DNA from: Morganella psychrotolerans
GTDB lineage: Bacteria; Pseudomonadota; Gammaproteobacteria; Enterobacterales; Enterobacteriaceae
Assembly (NCBI RefSeq): GCF_001676155.1
Contig: NZ_LZEW01000001.1
Span: forward strand, 806,001-870,000
Direction of reading: 5' to 3'
Length of the DNA: 64,000 nt
The position numbers were made by a program, and so were the translations under genes. Positions 8,726 through 19,012 of the stretch are shown here, piece by piece. The notes below the pieces were generated by a model that had not been told where the DNA came from, searched no databases, and saw only the letters and a list, made by a program, of their open reading frames with translations. The first letter of the stretch is position 1. Each line of letters starts with the position of its first letter.

Positions 8726-9826
8726 ATGTCACAAGAAAAATTATTCACCCCGCTGAAAGTGGGCATATTTACTGCCCCTAACCGTATTTTTATGGCACCG
8801 CTTACCCGCCTGCGCAGTATTGAGCCGGGTGATATCCCGACGCCACTGATGGTTGAGTATTATCGCCAGCGCGCCAGTGCCGGGTTGATTATCTCAGAAG
8901 CAACACAAATTTCGGCACAGGCAAAAGGCTACGCGGGGGCGCCGGGGCTGCACAGTCCGGAGCAGGTCGCGGCATGGAAAAAAATTACTGCCGGTGTTCA
9001 TGATGCAGGCGGCCATATTGCCGTTCAGTTGTGGCATACCGGGCGGATTTCACACACCAGTATTCAGCCTGCCGGGCAGGCTCCTGTCGCGCCATCGGCT
9101 ATCAGTGCCGGAACCCGCACATCACTGCGCGATGAAAACGGGCGTGCCATCCGCGAGGATACCTCCATGCCGCGCGCATTGGAAACAGATGAAATACCGG
9201 GAATTGTGAATGATTTCCGTCACGCGGTGGCAAATGCGCGTGAAGCCGGTTTTGATATGGCAGAGCTGCATTCCGCCCATGGCTATCTGCTGCATCAGTT
9301 TCTGTCACCGGACGCCAATCACCGTACTGACCAGTACGGCGGCAGTGTTGAAAACCGCGCCCGTCTTGTGCTGGATGTGGTTGACGCGATTTGTGATGAG
9401 TGGGCACCGGAGCGCATCGGGATCCGCCTCTCGCCAATCGGTACTTTCCAGAATATGACAAATGGCCCGGATGAAGAAGCAGATGCGCTGTATCTTATTG
9501 AACAGCTGGATAAACGTGGTATTGCGTATCTGCATCTGTCAGAGCCTGACTGGGCAGGCGGCAAGCCGTACAGTGAAGAATTCCGCCGGAAAGTGCGTGC
9601 ACGTTTTAGTGGTGTGATTATCGGTGCCGGTGCTTATACAACGGAAAAAGCAGAAGATTTAATTGAAAAAGGGCTTATTGATGCCGTTGCTTTCGGTCGT
9701 GATTATATTTCTAATCCGGATCTGGTCGCGCGTCTGAAACAAAAAGCTGCACTGAATCCGCAACATCCCGAAACCTTTTATGGTGGCGGCGAGCAGGGGT
9801 ATACTGATTATCCGTTCCTCGTATAG
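8726..9826 (+). CDS. nemA: N-ethylmaleimide reductase (Old Yellow Enzyme family)
   Basis: A 366-residue FMN-dependent ene-reductase. Signatures include PLTRLRS near the N-terminus, LWHTGRISH near residue 98, the active-site [14 protein letters not shown] at about 182-195 (the substrate-binding His-x-x-His pair is here HSAH), and [12 protein letters not shown] near the C-terminus. It is cytoplasmic, reduces activated C=C bonds in electrophiles and some nitro compounds with NADPH, and is the standard partner of nemR upstream. The start is supported by CCGGAG. Confidence 0.93.
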   Translation: MSQEKLFTPLKVGIFTAPNRIFMAPLTRLRSIEPGDIPTPLMVEYYRQRASAGLIISEATQISAQAKGYAGAPGLHSPEQVAAWKKITAGVHDAGGHIAVQLWHTGRISHTSIQPAGQAPVAPSAISAGTRTSLRDENGRAIREDTSMPRALETDEIPGIVNDFRHAVANAREAGFDMAELHSAHGYLLHQFLSPDANHRTDQYGGSVENRARLVLDVVDAICDEWAPERIGIRLSPIGTFQNMTNGPDEEADALYLIEQLDKRGIAYLHLSEPDWAGGKPYSEEFRRKVRARFSGVIIGAGAYTTEKAEDLIEKGLIDAVAFGRDYISNPDLVARLKQKAALNPQHPETFYGGGEQGYTDYPFLV

Positions 9827-9835
9827 TAAAGTATG

Positions 9836-9872
9836 AAAAGCAAAAGCGGCGAACTATGCCGCTTTTGCTTTT
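9836..9872. terminator. Bidirectional terminator after nemA
   Basis: Fifteen-base perfect stem AAAAGCAAAAGCGGC / GCCGCTTTTGCTTTT with a seven-base loop. It is flanked by A and T runs and serves nemA on one strand and the ABC ATPase gene on the other. Confidence 0.85.
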
Positions 9873-10618
9873 CAGGGATGCATTATTCTGTCGGCATACA
9901 CTGTGCAATATCCGTCCATTTCTATTTTTTTAAATCTGACATCAAATACGTCACTTAACAGCGGTGAATCAATGAGCTCAGTTGCTGAACCGAAATAACG
10001 TAATTGTCCATGAGACAGCAAAATAACAGACTCAAAATAACGAAAAACCATATCCAGTTCATGCAAACACACAATCACTAATTTATCTTTACCCTGTGTG
10101 GTTAAATCTTCAATAAGCTGCATCCGGTGTTTGATATCCAGTGCGGCTCCCGGTTCATCGGCAAAAACAACCGGCGGGTTACACATCAGCGCCATCGCGG
10201 TTAATACCCGGCTTTTTTCACCGCCGGATAAAATATGCCAGTGTTTATCCAGCAGCGGCATTAATTCATATTTCTGACAGACAGTTGATTTTGCGTGTTC
10301 AGGCTCTGCTGCCCGCTCTGCCGCGAGTGTAATTAACTCATCCACCTGTTGATCCCAGCAGGGATTAAAACTCTGAGGGATAAGCCCGATTTGTTGCATT
10401 CGTGCCGCGCCACGATAGGCGGCTATATTTTTCCCGTTTAATGTGACGGATGAAAATACCTCCCGGTTAAGACCGGATAAGGCATTAATCAGGGTTGATT
10501 TACCGGAGCCATTCGGACCAATTAAGGCAATGCTGCTTTTATCCGGTAAATTCAGATTATCTATTGCGAGAAGCGTTTTTCCCTGTTTGCAAATATGCAG
10601 ATTTTTTACTGTGATCAT
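9872..10618 (-). CDS. Iron-siderophore/haem-type ABC transporter ATPase
   Basis: A 248-residue ATP-binding subunit of the FecE/FepC/BtuD type. The Walker A motif is GPNGSGKST near residue 35, the signature LSGGEKSRV near 134, Walker B VVFADEP near 154, and an H-loop CLHELD near 189. It overlaps the permease gene by four bases. It is the last gene of a receptor, binding protein, permease, ATPase cluster that imports an iron complex or cobalamin-like substrate across the inner membrane. Confidence 0.88.
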   Translation of the reverse strand: MITVKNLHICKQGKTLLAIDNLNLPDKSSIALIGPNGSGKSTLINALSGLNREVFSSVTLNGKNIAAYRGAARMQQIGLIPQSFNPCWDQQVDELITLAAERAAEPEHAKSTVCQKYELMPLLDKHWHILSGGEKSRVLTAMALMCNPPVVFADEPGAALDIKHRMQLIEDLTTQGKDKLVIVCLHELDMVFRYFESVILLSHGQLRYFGSATELIDSPLLSDVFDVRFKKIEMDGYCTVYADRIMHP

Positions 10619-11613
10619 ATTTTCCGCACCCGCTTTGCCAGTAAGTAAATAAAGAAAGGTCCGCCGATAAAGGCAGTAATCAGCCCCAGCGGTATTTCAC
10701 CGGGCGGCAGTAAACTGCGGGACAGTGCATCAGAGAACATAACCAGTGCCGCACCAATAACAGCGGCTGCCGGTAAAACATATTTATGACGCGTGCCGAC
10801 CTGCCAGCGGGCAATATGGGGCGCAATAAGCCCGATAAACCCGACAATTCCCCCGAGTGAAACCGCAACAGCCACAATAGCCGACCCGGCAATTAACGCT
10901 AAAATAGTGAATCGCTCAACGGATAAACCAAAACTCATCGCCATTGTTCTGTCGAGTCCCATCAGATCCAGCCCGTCAGATAAAATAAAGACAGAAATCA
11001 GAATGCAGGATGCGGTTAATAACAGGCAGATAAATAAACCTTCCGGTGAAGGCGTTTGTATACCACCCAGGATCCAACTGAGAACAACCTGAAGGCTGGT
11101 GCTTTCATCAGATAACGCCATCATCATAAAAGAACGGGCGGCATTTAATACCGCGCTGACAGCAACGCCGGTTAATAATAATGTGGCGGTATCCAGTGAG
11201 CCCGCTATCCGGGAAACAGAGATAACAATAAATATTGCTGCAAGTGCGCCACTGAAGGCAAATAAGGGCAGGGTAATTGCCATCGGTAATGCCAGCGGAA
11301 CTAATAATGCGATGGTTCCGCCAATTGCCGCACCACCGGATGAACCTAATAACCAGGGCTCTGCCAGCGGGTTACGAAATACTCCCTGGAATATAGCGCC
11401 GCTTAATCCCAGCAATGCGCCGGTAAACCCGGCGGTAATCACCCGTGGTAAACGCCACTCAACTAATAGCCGGGATGTCAGGTCATCTGCATAAAATAAT
11501 GCACTGATGACCTTAACCGGGCTTTCCCATGTATGTCCGGCGCAGGTGGAAAAAATAAAGGTAATAATGAGCAGAAATAACAGACTGACTACCTTCACTG
11601 TTTTGTGCTCCAT
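10615..11613 (-). CDS. FecCD-family iron complex permease
   Basis: A 332-residue inner-membrane permease of the FecCD/BtuC family with about ten hydrophobic segments. Typical motifs are LPRVITAGFTGALLGLSGAIFQGVFRNPLAEPWLLGSSGG cut across residues 55-95, and GFIGLIAPHIAR with the ATPase-coupling Gly near 265. The start overlaps the end of the binding-protein gene and the stop overlaps the ATPase start, so it belongs to a tight operon. Confidence 0.9.
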   Translation of the reverse strand: MEHKTVKVVSLLFLLIITFIFSTCAGHTWESPVKVISALFYADDLTSRLLVEWRLPRVITAGFTGALLGLSGAIFQGVFRNPLAEPWLLGSSGGAAIGGTIALLVPLALPMAITLPLFAFSGALAAIFIVISVSRIAGSLDTATLLLTGVAVSAVLNAARSFMMMALSDESTSLQVVLSWILGGIQTPSPEGLFICLLLTASCILISVFILSDGLDLMGLDRTMAMSFGLSVERFTILALIAGSAIVAVAVSLGGIVGFIGLIAPHIARWQVGTRHKYVLPAAAVIGAALVMFSDALSRSLLPPGEIPLGLITAFIGGPFFIYLLAKRVRKI

Positions 11614-12507
11614 TGTTCAAATAGTTCAGACATGTATTCAATACCATCAATAATGCGGGGTCCCGGGATCAGAACAAAGGCACTTTTCACCGGATAAATA
11701 TCATTATTTTTCATCGCTTTTACCTGAGCCCAGCCCGGTAATGCAAGCAGTGACGCCATTTTTTCATCCGCAATGGTATAAAGAATAATATCCGGGTCAG
11801 CGGCAATAATCGCTTCAGGTGAGACTTGTTTTAACACCGGACCGGCATGTTTATATTCCTCCAGTGCAAGTATTCCGCCTGCTTTTAAAATAGAATCTGC
11901 GGTATAGCCCGGCGTTTTTTTTATAAGTCTGCGGTCTGGCGACCAGTAGTAAACCGTTGCTTATCTGCCCCGTTATCATAATCACGCGGGGAGCATGATA
12001 ACCCGCCGGTTTATGTTGCGCGTTATTTAACCGCCTTTCCATTTCTGCGGCGACCTGTTCACCTTTCTCTGTTGTTTTTGTGACTTTTGCCACCAGGCGG
12101 ATATTACGGATTATTTCATCAATACTGTTACCTTCCAGAACTAATACGGGAATACCAAATTTTCTCAGGGGAATTAACAGCTGATGAGTCGCCTGGCGGG
12201 CAGGTGTCATAATCACCAAATCAGGTTTCTGCTCAATAATACGCTCAAGGGAAAAACCAAGGCGTCCGCCGATTAAGGGTTTATTTTTTATTTCATCGGG
12301 GAAATAAGTGTATGCATCAATACCGACAATATTATCTGACAGACCCAGGATCGCCGTGATTTCAGTATTTGATGAAAATATCGTCACAATGCGCTGTGGT
12401 TTTTCATGCAGTGTAACCGGTGTATATAATGGTGCCGTTATGCTAAAAGCAGGAAGAGCATGGAACAAGGCCATGCTCAGTATGATAATCAAAAACAGAT
12501 TTTTCAT
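11595..12507 (-). CDS. Iron-complex substrate-binding protein, frameshifted as given
   Basis: Periplasmic binding protein of the FepB/BtuF type, about 303 residues when corrected. The signal peptide starts at the ATG at 12507 (MKNLFLIIILSMALFHALPAFS). A single extra A in the eight-base run at 11915-11922 shifts the frame. Removing it joins ...RPQTYKK to TPGYTADSILKAGG and on to VSPEAIIAADPDIILY, the normal C-terminal half. A Shine-Dalgarno-like AGGG lies inside an ERIC fragment next to the start. It delivers substrate to the downstream permease. Either a sequencing homopolymer error or a real slippage mutation. Confidence 0.8.
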
Positions 12508-12510
12508 GAT

Positions 12511-12575
12511 TATACCCTTATTCATTCAAACTCTTCCCTTGCCGCCTGCCTGCATCCTGAATGACGTCGGGTATA
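12511..12575. repeat. ERIC repeat, internally deleted (65 bp)
   Basis: Both ends of the ERIC palindrome are present (TATACCCTTATTCATTC... and ...GACGTCGGGTATA) with the centre deleted. It lies between the TonB receptor stop and the binding-protein start. Confidence 0.85.
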
Positions 12576-12582
12576 TTATCTG

Positions 12583-14742
12583 TTAAAACCGGTAAGACAC
12601 ACCGGCAATAAAGGAACGCCCCGGCATGGATGTTCCCAAACTACCGTTGGATTTGGACGGCAACATAATATACGGGTCTTCATCCAGCGCGAAAAATACC
12701 GGATGTTCGTTTTTATTCAGAATGTTATCTATACGACCATAAAATGTCAGGGACGGGCTGATATCAACATCAGCATGTAAATTCCAGACCATAAACGGGG
12801 ATTTACGCATAACATAAGAGGTATAAGGGCGGACTTCCGGAATAATGCCTTCTTCGGTTTTATACCACATTGGTCCGCGCAAAATGCCCTGAAGCTGAAT
12901 ACTCCACGGATACTGACCATTGGCAAAATACAGGTCATTAATCACGGCACCCTGATACTGATACATCCGCTGTACTTTTGTACTATTATTGGTCGCGGTT
13001 ATTTGTGCACCTTTATCTTCCATATCGAAGTTCCAGCTGCCGTTAAACCGTAATACCCAATCCCAGTCCGTCTGCCAGTTCATTAATGAATTAACGGCGG
13101 TGCGGCTGTTTATTTCCAGCCCGCGCACAACAATATCATTTTCACTGTTTGCATACTGATATACGTTCGGTGAAATAACATCTGTCTGTATTCTGTCCTG
13201 AATAGTGTTCTGAAACAGAGAAATATCAACGGAATGGAGAGAGTCACCAATAATAGCGCCGACTTCAATCTGCCGGTTACTTTCTGCATTCAGCGTGTTG
13301 TTGCCTAAATATTGTGCGCCGGACAGAGTTGTATAATCAGCACCTAATTGTGTTGCGGTCGGAGCGCGGTATCCGGTTGCCAGAGATGACTTCAGGTTCA
13401 GCCACTCATTCACCTGATAGTTTGTCCCCAGACTCCAGGTTAATTTATTATAGGATGTGCTGCCGGTAAATTGATTGTCCAGATGCGGCGTTTTATCAAA
13501 GTCTGTTTTACCATAGGTATAACGCATCCCGCCGCGGATTATCCAACTGTCATCAAATAAGCTCTGTTTGTCATCAAAATAAAATGCATACAGGTTTTCG
13601 GTCTGGTTATTATCGTAAGGCGCGGATTGTTTAATTGGTTTTCCGCTCACACTGACCTGATGACGCTCAGAGCGTAAACGGCTGTGCTCATAATCAACAC
13701 CTAATAACAGGTCATTCTGTTCATGAATTTTAATGATCGGCTGAAATTTAATACCATAAATATCTAATGCACGACGGTTATGATCACTGCTGGTTTTTGC
13801 CGTTAACGGCGATGCCCATCTGAAATTATCCACATCCTGAATAAAATAAGCATGGGTATTCATGCTGACGATACTGTCATTATTGCCGTTTTTCCAGACC
13901 AGATCCGCAGAACGGTTATAACGGGTATCTTTGGCATAGATATTTCCGGTTGACCCGCGAAAACCGCCGTCATAAATACCATCTGTCCTCAGTGATAAGT
14001 CCACCAGGTTATTTTCGTCTATTTTCCAGCCTACATTTCCGCTTAAACCAAACCGTTCCCAGTTTGTATTTTCCTGTTTATGTCCGCCTTTACCTGAATG
14101 GTAGTCATCCCGGCGACCGGCTTCAAAACCAAAGTAGCCGTATATATCGCCATTATCATTTTGAAAACCGTAGCCACCGTAGGTTTGGGCTAATCCCCAT
14201 GAACCGGTTTCAACCGATAATTTCCCGCCTTCATCGGTTAATCCGTTTTTCAGGAAAATATTAATTACCCCGCCCATTGCCTGCGAACCATAAATAACAG
14301 AAGAGGGACCTCTGATAATTTCAATCCGGCTGACATCTTTAGGTGATAATTTGGATAAATTCGCGGTACCGGCACGGCGTCCGTTTACCAGCACTAAAAT
14401 CTGACCGGCAAAATCTTTTCCCTGACCATCAGTTGCGGCACCACGGATATTCACGGATGTTTGCCCGGGGCTCCATTCACTGAAAAAACCAACACTGTTT
14501 TGTGCTAATAAATCCGTCAGACTGGTTGCGTGAGCGCGCTCTATCTGTTCGCTGTCAATAACCTGCGTGGTCACTGTCGATTTGCGTTGCTGCTCTTCAC
14601 GTCCGGATGCGGTAACGACAATGGTGTCATTTGCCGGATCTGATTTGCTGTTATTTTCTGCACCTACTGCTATTTGTGAATACGATATAATTAATGAAAG
14701 AAGTACTATTTTCCTGCCGTCTATTTTCATCTTAAAACTCAT
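12583..14742 (-). CDS. TonB-dependent outer-membrane receptor
   Basis: A 719-residue receptor. It has a signal sequence, a TonB box DTIVVTA near residue 39, a plug domain with VLVNGRRAGTANLSKLSPKDVSRIEIIRGPSSVIYGSQAMGGVINI (cut here to residues about 117-165), and a 22-strand barrel ending in the aromatic C-terminus ...FIAGVSYRF. It heads a binding protein, permease and ATPase cluster and has a Fur box upstream. The ligand is not readable; siderophore or haem is more likely than cobalamin given the Fur box. Confidence 0.9.
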   Translation of the reverse strand: MSFKMKIDGRKIVLLSLIISYSQIAVGAENNSKSDPANDTIVVTASGREEQQRKSTVTTQVIDSEQIERAHATSLTDLLAQNSVGFFSEWSPGQTSVNIRGAATDGQGKDFAGQILVLVNGRRAGTANLSKLSPKDVSRIEIIRGPSSVIYGSQAMGGVINIFLKNGLTDEGGKLSVETGSWGLAQTYGGYGFQNDNGDIYGYFGFEAGRRDDYHSGKGGHKQENTNWERFGLSGNVGWKIDENNLVDLSLRTDGIYDGGFRGSTGNIYAKDTRYNRSADLVWKNGNNDSIVSMNTHAYFIQDVDNFRWASPLTAKTSSDHNRRALDIYGIKFQPIIKIHEQNDLLLGVDYEHSRLRSERHQVSVSGKPIKQSAPYDNNQTENLYAFYFDDKQSLFDDSWIIRGGMRYTYGKTDFDKTPHLDNQFTGSTSYNKLTWSLGTNYQVNEWLNLKSSLATGYRAPTATQLGADYTTLSGAQYLGNNTLNAESNRQIEVGAIIGDSLHSVDISLFQNTIQDRIQTDVISPNVYQYANSENDIVVRGLEINSRTAVNSLMNWQTDWDWVLRFNGSWNFDMEDKGAQITATNNSTKVQRMYQYQGAVINDLYFANGQYPWSIQLQGILRGPMWYKTEEGIIPEVRPYTSYVMRKSPFMVWNLHADVDISPSLTFYGRIDNILNKNEHPVFFALDEDPYIMLPSKSNGSLGTSMPGRSFIAGVSYRF

Positions 14743-14821
14743 TATTTTTATTTATGGCATAACTAAAATATCAACCGGTAATATCCGGAAGGTTTCCCTG
14801 TAATAAATAATATCACCCATA

Positions 14822-14840
14822 AATGATAGGCATTATCATT
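14822..14840 (-). promoter_or_regulatory. Fur box upstream of TonB receptor
   Basis: AATGATAGGCATTATCATT: a 19-base site with perfect 7-base arms AATGATA / TATCATT, closely matching the Fur consensus. It lies about 80 bases before the receptor start, so the uptake locus is probably repressed by iron. Confidence 0.85.
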
Positions 14841-15006
14841 CTACAAAAAAACAACAGGCTAAGTTACTAAAAATAAAAGTAAAAATGCAAAGGGTGAGAG
14901 TGGTCAAGGTAATTGAAATCAATCTGTTACAATCACGGGCAGGAATTATAAAAAGGTATGAAGATGTGTCTTTAATCAGCAGGGTATTAACAAAATAAAT
15001 ACATCT

Positions 15007-15065
15007 ATATCCTTATTCATTCAAACCGCAGGTTCGTTGGCAGCATCCTGAATGACGTTGGGTAT
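15007..15065. repeat. ERIC repeat, internally deleted
   Basis: Short form with ATATCCTTATTCATTC at one end and TGAATGACGTTGGGTATA at the other, downstream of copA. Confidence 0.85.
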
Positions 15066-15124
15066 ATTTTTATAACATTCCACCGTGCAGTTGATTACAC
15101 GGCGGAATAACGCATCATAATAAA

Positions 15125-17611
15125 TCAGTTTTTGACAGGGACCTGAAAACGTTTCAGGCGTAACGCATTAGCCAGAACAAAGACACTGGAGAGCGCCATT
15201 GCGGCTGCGGCGATCATCGGGGACAATAATGTTCCGTTGACCGGATACAACAGACCCGCCGCAACAGGGATGAGCAGGGCGTTGTACGCGAACGCCCAGA
15301 ACAGATTCTGTTTGATGTTACGGATTGTCGCCCGGCTTAATGCAATCGCATCACCAACACCGCGTAAATCGCCTGACATCAGCACCACATCTGCCGCTTC
15401 AATTGCCACATCAGTTCCGGTTCCGATAGCAAGACCAACATCGGCTTCGGCAAGTGCCGGCGCATCGTTAATACCATCACCGACAAATGCCACTTTCGCA
15501 CCATTACTGCGGAATTTCTTCAGTGCTGCCACTTTGCCGTCAGGCAGAACTTCCGCCGCCACTTCATCAATACCCAGTTGTTTGGCGATTGCCGCTGCTG
15601 TTGCTGCATTGTCACCGGTGATCATTGCAACTTTCAGCCCCAGAGCATGCAGGGTGCGGATAGCTTCCGGTGTTGTGTCTTTAATCGGGTCAGCCACTGC
15701 AATAATCGCTGCCAGCTTTCCGTCAATTGCGGCATAAAGCGGACTTTTACCTTGTTCACCAAGACGCTTAGCGTCGGGTAATAAACGGCTGATATCCAGA
15801 CCCAGCTGAGTCATAAACCGGTCTGCGCCGACAGAAACCGTGCGCCCGCCGACATCAGCAGAAACACCAAAGCCCGGTACGGCGGCGAAATTCCCGATTG
15901 GTGCCAGTGTCAGTCCTTGTTCCTCTGCTGCCACCACAATTGCCTCTGCAATAGGGTGTTCTGAGCGGGTTTCAATGGCAGCCACCAGGGCAAGCACTTC
16001 ATTGTATTCAAACCCATCCGCCGGTACGAGGTCGGTCAGTTCAGGGCGACCTTTGGTCAGGGTACCGGTTTTATCAAGCGCAACCACGCTGACATCGCGC
16101 AGTGCCTGTAATGCTTCCCCTTTGCGGAACAAAATTCCCATCTCAGCGGCGCGACCGGTTCCCACCATAATGGAGGTCGGTGTCGCCAGTCCCATTGCAC
16201 ACGGGCAGGCAATGATCAGAACAGCCACTGCATTAATCAGCGCGAATGCCAGTGCCGGGTCCGGCCCGACAAATAACCAGATGAGGAAGGTGATTAACGC
16301 GCCTGCCATAACCGCCGGAACAAACCACATGGTGATTTTATCAACCATCGCCTGGATAGGTAATTTCGAGCCCTGTGCTTCTTCGACTAACCGGATGATT
16401 TGCGCCAGTACTGTATTCGCACCAATTTTAGTGACGCGAAAGCTGAATGCACCGGTTTTATTAATGGTTCCGCCGACGACTTGTGAGCCGGTTTCTTTTG
16501 ACACCGGAACCGGTTCACCGGTGATCATGCTCTCATCGACATAAGAAGCACCTTCAGTTACCTCGCCGTCAACCGGAATTTTCTCCCCGGGGCGCACAAG
16601 AACAATATCGTCAGTCATTACGTCACTGAGTGCGATTTCAACTGTTTTTCCGTCACGCAATACCCGTGCCGTTTTCGGCTGAAGCCCGACCAGGCGTTTG
16701 ATTGCCTGTGATGTTTTTCCTTTGGCACGAGCTTCCAGGGTACGTCCGAGCAGGATCAGTGTCACTATCACGACGGCTGCTTCATAATAAATATTGGCGG
16801 TTCCCGCCGGTAAAATCTGCGGAATAAAGGTGGATACAACGGAAAAGAGATATGCCGCTGCGGTACCCACCGCAACCAGTGAGTTCATATCCGGTGCGCC
16901 GCGCAGCAATGCCGGAAATCCTTTGCGGTAAAAACGCATTCCGGGACCAAATAACACGATGGTGGCGAGCACGAACTGAATATACCAGTTCAGCTGTTGC
17001 CCGAGTGTATTTGTAACCCAGCCGTGTACGCCCGGAATAAAGTGTGAGCCCATTTCAATGATAAAAACGGGCAGGGTGAAAACAGCGGCTGTCAGAAGTG
17101 CGCGGCGCAATGAACGGTCTTCTTTTTCCCGGCGGATCTCTGCCTGATCATTTGCGGTTGTTCCGCTGTCAGACAAACGCCGGGCTTTATAGCCCGCTTG
17201 TGTGACCGCCGCATCCAGGTCAGCAAATGTTACCTCCGCAGTGTGACGCACCCGGGCGCGCTCTGTTGCCAGGTTTACGGTTGCCTCGGAAACACCCGGG
17301 ACATTTGCCAGCGCTTTTTCAACGCGCCCGACGCAGGATGCACAGGTCATTTCTTCAATGGCAAATTCTGTGGTTTCCATTGTGACGTTATACCCTGCGC
17401 CTTCAATGGCACGGATAGCCGCAGGCGCATCGATATCACCGGCAAAGGTAATATCTGCCCGCTCCGTTGCCAGGTTAACAATGGCATTATTGACACCCGG
17501 AACGGTTTTCAGTGCTTTTTCAACGCGACCAACACAGGATGCGCAGGTCATGCCTTCAACGGATAAGCTCAGCCGTCCGGATGATGAAGATGAGGATGGA
17601 GTTGTATTCAT
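15125..17611 (-). CDS. copA: Copper-exporting P1B-type ATPase CopA
   Basis: An 828-residue Cu(I) efflux ATPase of the inner membrane. Two N-terminal heavy-metal-associated domains each carry MTCASC (about residues 21-26 and 90-95). These are followed by eight transmembrane helices, the actuator motif TGEPVP, the metal-binding membrane motif [10 protein letters not shown] near 468, the phosphorylation motif DKTGTLTKG near 513 and [10 protein letters not shown] near 711. It exports Cu(I) to the periplasm with ATP. A CueR-type promoter lies upstream. It is a single-gene unit, intact. Confidence 0.96.
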   Translation of the reverse strand: MNTTPSSSSSSGRLSLSVEGMTCASCVGRVEKALKTVPGVNNAIVNLATERADITFAGDIDAPAAIRAIEGAGYNVTMETTEFAIEEMTCASCVGRVEKALANVPGVSEATVNLATERARVRHTAEVTFADLDAAVTQAGYKARRLSDSGTTANDQAEIRREKEDRSLRRALLTAAVFTLPVFIIEMGSHFIPGVHGWVTNTLGQQLNWYIQFVLATIVLFGPGMRFYRKGFPALLRGAPDMNSLVAVGTAAAYLFSVVSTFIPQILPAGTANIYYEAAVVIVTLILLGRTLEARAKGKTSQAIKRLVGLQPKTARVLRDGKTVEIALSDVMTDDIVLVRPGEKIPVDGEVTEGASYVDESMITGEPVPVSKETGSQVVGGTINKTGAFSFRVTKIGANTVLAQIIRLVEEAQGSKLPIQAMVDKITMWFVPAVMAGALITFLIWLFVGPDPALAFALINAVAVLIIACPCAMGLATPTSIMVGTGRAAEMGILFRKGEALQALRDVSVVALDKTGTLTKGRPELTDLVPADGFEYNEVLALVAAIETRSEHPIAEAIVVAAEEQGLTLAPIGNFAAVPGFGVSADVGGRTVSVGADRFMTQLGLDISRLLPDAKRLGEQGKSPLYAAIDGKLAAIIAVADPIKDTTPEAIRTLHALGLKVAMITGDNAATAAAIAKQLGIDEVAAEVLPDGKVAALKKFRSNGAKVAFVGDGINDAPALAEADVGLAIGTGTDVAIEAADVVLMSGDLRGVGDAIALSRATIRNIKQNLFWAFAYNALLIPVAAGLLYPVNGTLLSPMIAAAAMALSSVFVLANALRLKRFQVPVKN

Positions 17612-17651
17612 GGTTTTTCCCTCTGGAATAAATTGTCTGATAAGAAGCTTA

Positions 17652-17676
17652 ACCTTTCCCTTTAGGGGAGGGTCAA
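17652..17676 (-). promoter_or_regulatory. CueR-type promoter of copA
   Basis: On the minus strand, TTGACC (-35) is separated by a 19-base spacer from TAAGCT (-10). The spacer holds a dyad with arms ACCCTCCCC and GGGAAAGGT. The overlong spacer containing a dyad is the hallmark of MerR-family activation, here probably CueR with Cu(I). Confidence 0.75.
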
Positions 17677-17729
17677 GCGTTATCTGTTATTTTTTTCGCA
17701 GAGAGGTGTTTTTACTTAGTTTACTGTCA

Positions 17730-17752
17730 CAGCCACCTGATCCGGTGGCTGA
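17730..17752. terminator. Hairpin downstream of the nag operon
   Basis: AGCCACC / GGTGGCT stem with a six-base loop, between nagA and copA. It has no strong T-run, so it may only be a weak terminator for the minus-strand nag operon. Confidence 0.35.
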
Positions 17753-17842
17753 ATTTCCCGGTAAACTGTGCATTCCATGCATCGCCCCCGTGAACAGTCT
17801 CTGCGGATGTCGGCATTGCCATTGATATCGCTATTGTCATCG

Positions 17843-19009
17843 TTATGCGCGGTAAACCGCCTCCCCGTGAAGATAGGTTTCAAGAACCCGCAGTGTGCTG
17901 TCCTGACTGTCCAGCACCACGATATCAGCCTGTTTTCCGGCAGAAAGCGCACCTTTGCCGGATAAACCGAGGAAACGGGCGGGGTGCTCAGAGGCATATT
18001 TCCACGCCTGCGCCGCGTCACACAGCCCGCTGCGGATCAGAAAATTAATACATTCCAGTACAGATTGTGCAGAGCCTGCCAGCAGCTCTTCGTTCGCCGC
18101 GAGGTGCAGGCGGCCTTGCTCTGTCAGTACCACATCACCGCCGATATGCGTGTGATAACAGCCTGGTGCCATGCCGCCGAATGCGGTGGTATCACTGGTC
18201 AGCAGGATTTTTCCTTGTTTGGCGCGCATAAATACACGGATCAATGCAGGCGGAAGATGAAAACCATCAGCAATAATGCCGCACCATAAATCATCTTCTG
18301 CTAACTGTGCCCAGATCGGATTATTGTGGCGGTGCATATGCAGCCCGCAACCATTGCCCAGATGAGTGGACATTGTGGCGCCCAGTTCTGTTGCCAGACG
18401 GATCTGCGCGGGTGTTGCGATAGTGTGCCCGATGGAAACCCGGATCCCGTTTTGTACACAAAAACCGATTGTCTCCGCCAGTCCGTCCTCCCGTTCAGGA
18501 GAGAGCGTCAGAATGCGCAGTAATCCGCGGGAAAGCGTATGCCATTTTTTCACTTTTTCTGCATCACAGTCCTGAACACAGGCTTTATCATGCGCGCCGC
18601 GCGGTCCGCTGACCGGTGAGATAAACGGACCTTCCAGATGAATTCCGGCAGTTGATGCGCGGATCTGCGGGTCTGCGGCACAGAAACCGGCGAAATCCGC
18701 CATAAGAGAGGAGATACCGTCATCACTGTTGGTGATAATGGTCGGACAGAGGCTGGTCACGCCTTTCTGATAAAGCATGCCATAGCTGTGGCGGACATCA
18801 TCCTGATGCAGCGGCAGGGTGTTGTAATCGGTTCCCGCATAGCCGTTAACCTGTAAATCAACTAATCCTGCGGCGACAAACGGCAGATCGTCCGAGTGTG
18901 CGGTATTCAGGGGGCTGATGCTGTCTATATGTCCATTTGCCATGGTGATGACAATAGCATCACCCTTCAGCGTTTTTCCCTCAATGCGTTTTTCTGTGCT
19001 GTTCAGCAT
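17843..19009 (-). CDS. nagA: N-acetylglucosamine-6-phosphate deacetylase
   Basis: A 388-residue amidohydrolase. Visible motifs include VDLQVNGYAGTDYN near residue 50, GIHLEGPFISPVSGPRGAHD near 122-141 (metal-ligand Glu), SIGHTIATPAQ near 195, and LLTSDTTAFGGMAPGCY near 272 (catalytic Asp). It converts GlcNAc-6-phosphate to glucosamine-6-phosphate in the cytoplasm. It is the last gene of the amino-sugar operon, three bases after nagB. Confidence 0.93.
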   Translation of the reverse strand: MLNSTEKRIEGKTLKGDAIVITMANGHIDSISPLNTAHSDDLPFVAAGLVDLQVNGYAGTDYNTLPLHQDDVRHSYGMLYQKGVTSLCPTIITNSDDGISSLMADFAGFCAADPQIRASTAGIHLEGPFISPVSGPRGAHDKACVQDCDAEKVKKWHTLSRGLLRILTLSPEREDGLAETIGFCVQNGIRVSIGHTIATPAQIRLATELGATMSTHLGNGCGLHMHRHNNPIWAQLAEDDLWCGIIADGFHLPPALIRVFMRAKQGKILLTSDTTAFGGMAPGCYHTHIGGDVVLTEQGRLHLAANEELLAGSAQSVLECINFLIRSGLCDAAQAWKYASEHPARFLGLSGKGALSAGKQADIVVLDSQDSTLRVLETYLHGEAVYRA

Positions 19010-19012
19010 AAA

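Larger units (their letters stand above)
14743..15124. other. Intergenic region, TonB receptor to copA
   Basis: 382 bases with the receptor promoter and Fur box on the left and a shortened ERIC element on the right, ending at the copA stop. I see no further ORF of note. Confidence 0.6.

Noticed and set aside
11915-11922. A AAA AAC as a programmed -1 frameshift signal in the binding-protein gene
   Set aside because: The restored frame needs +1 (or loss of one A), not -1, and the same type of break recurs in unrelated genes, so a run-length error or mutation is simpler.
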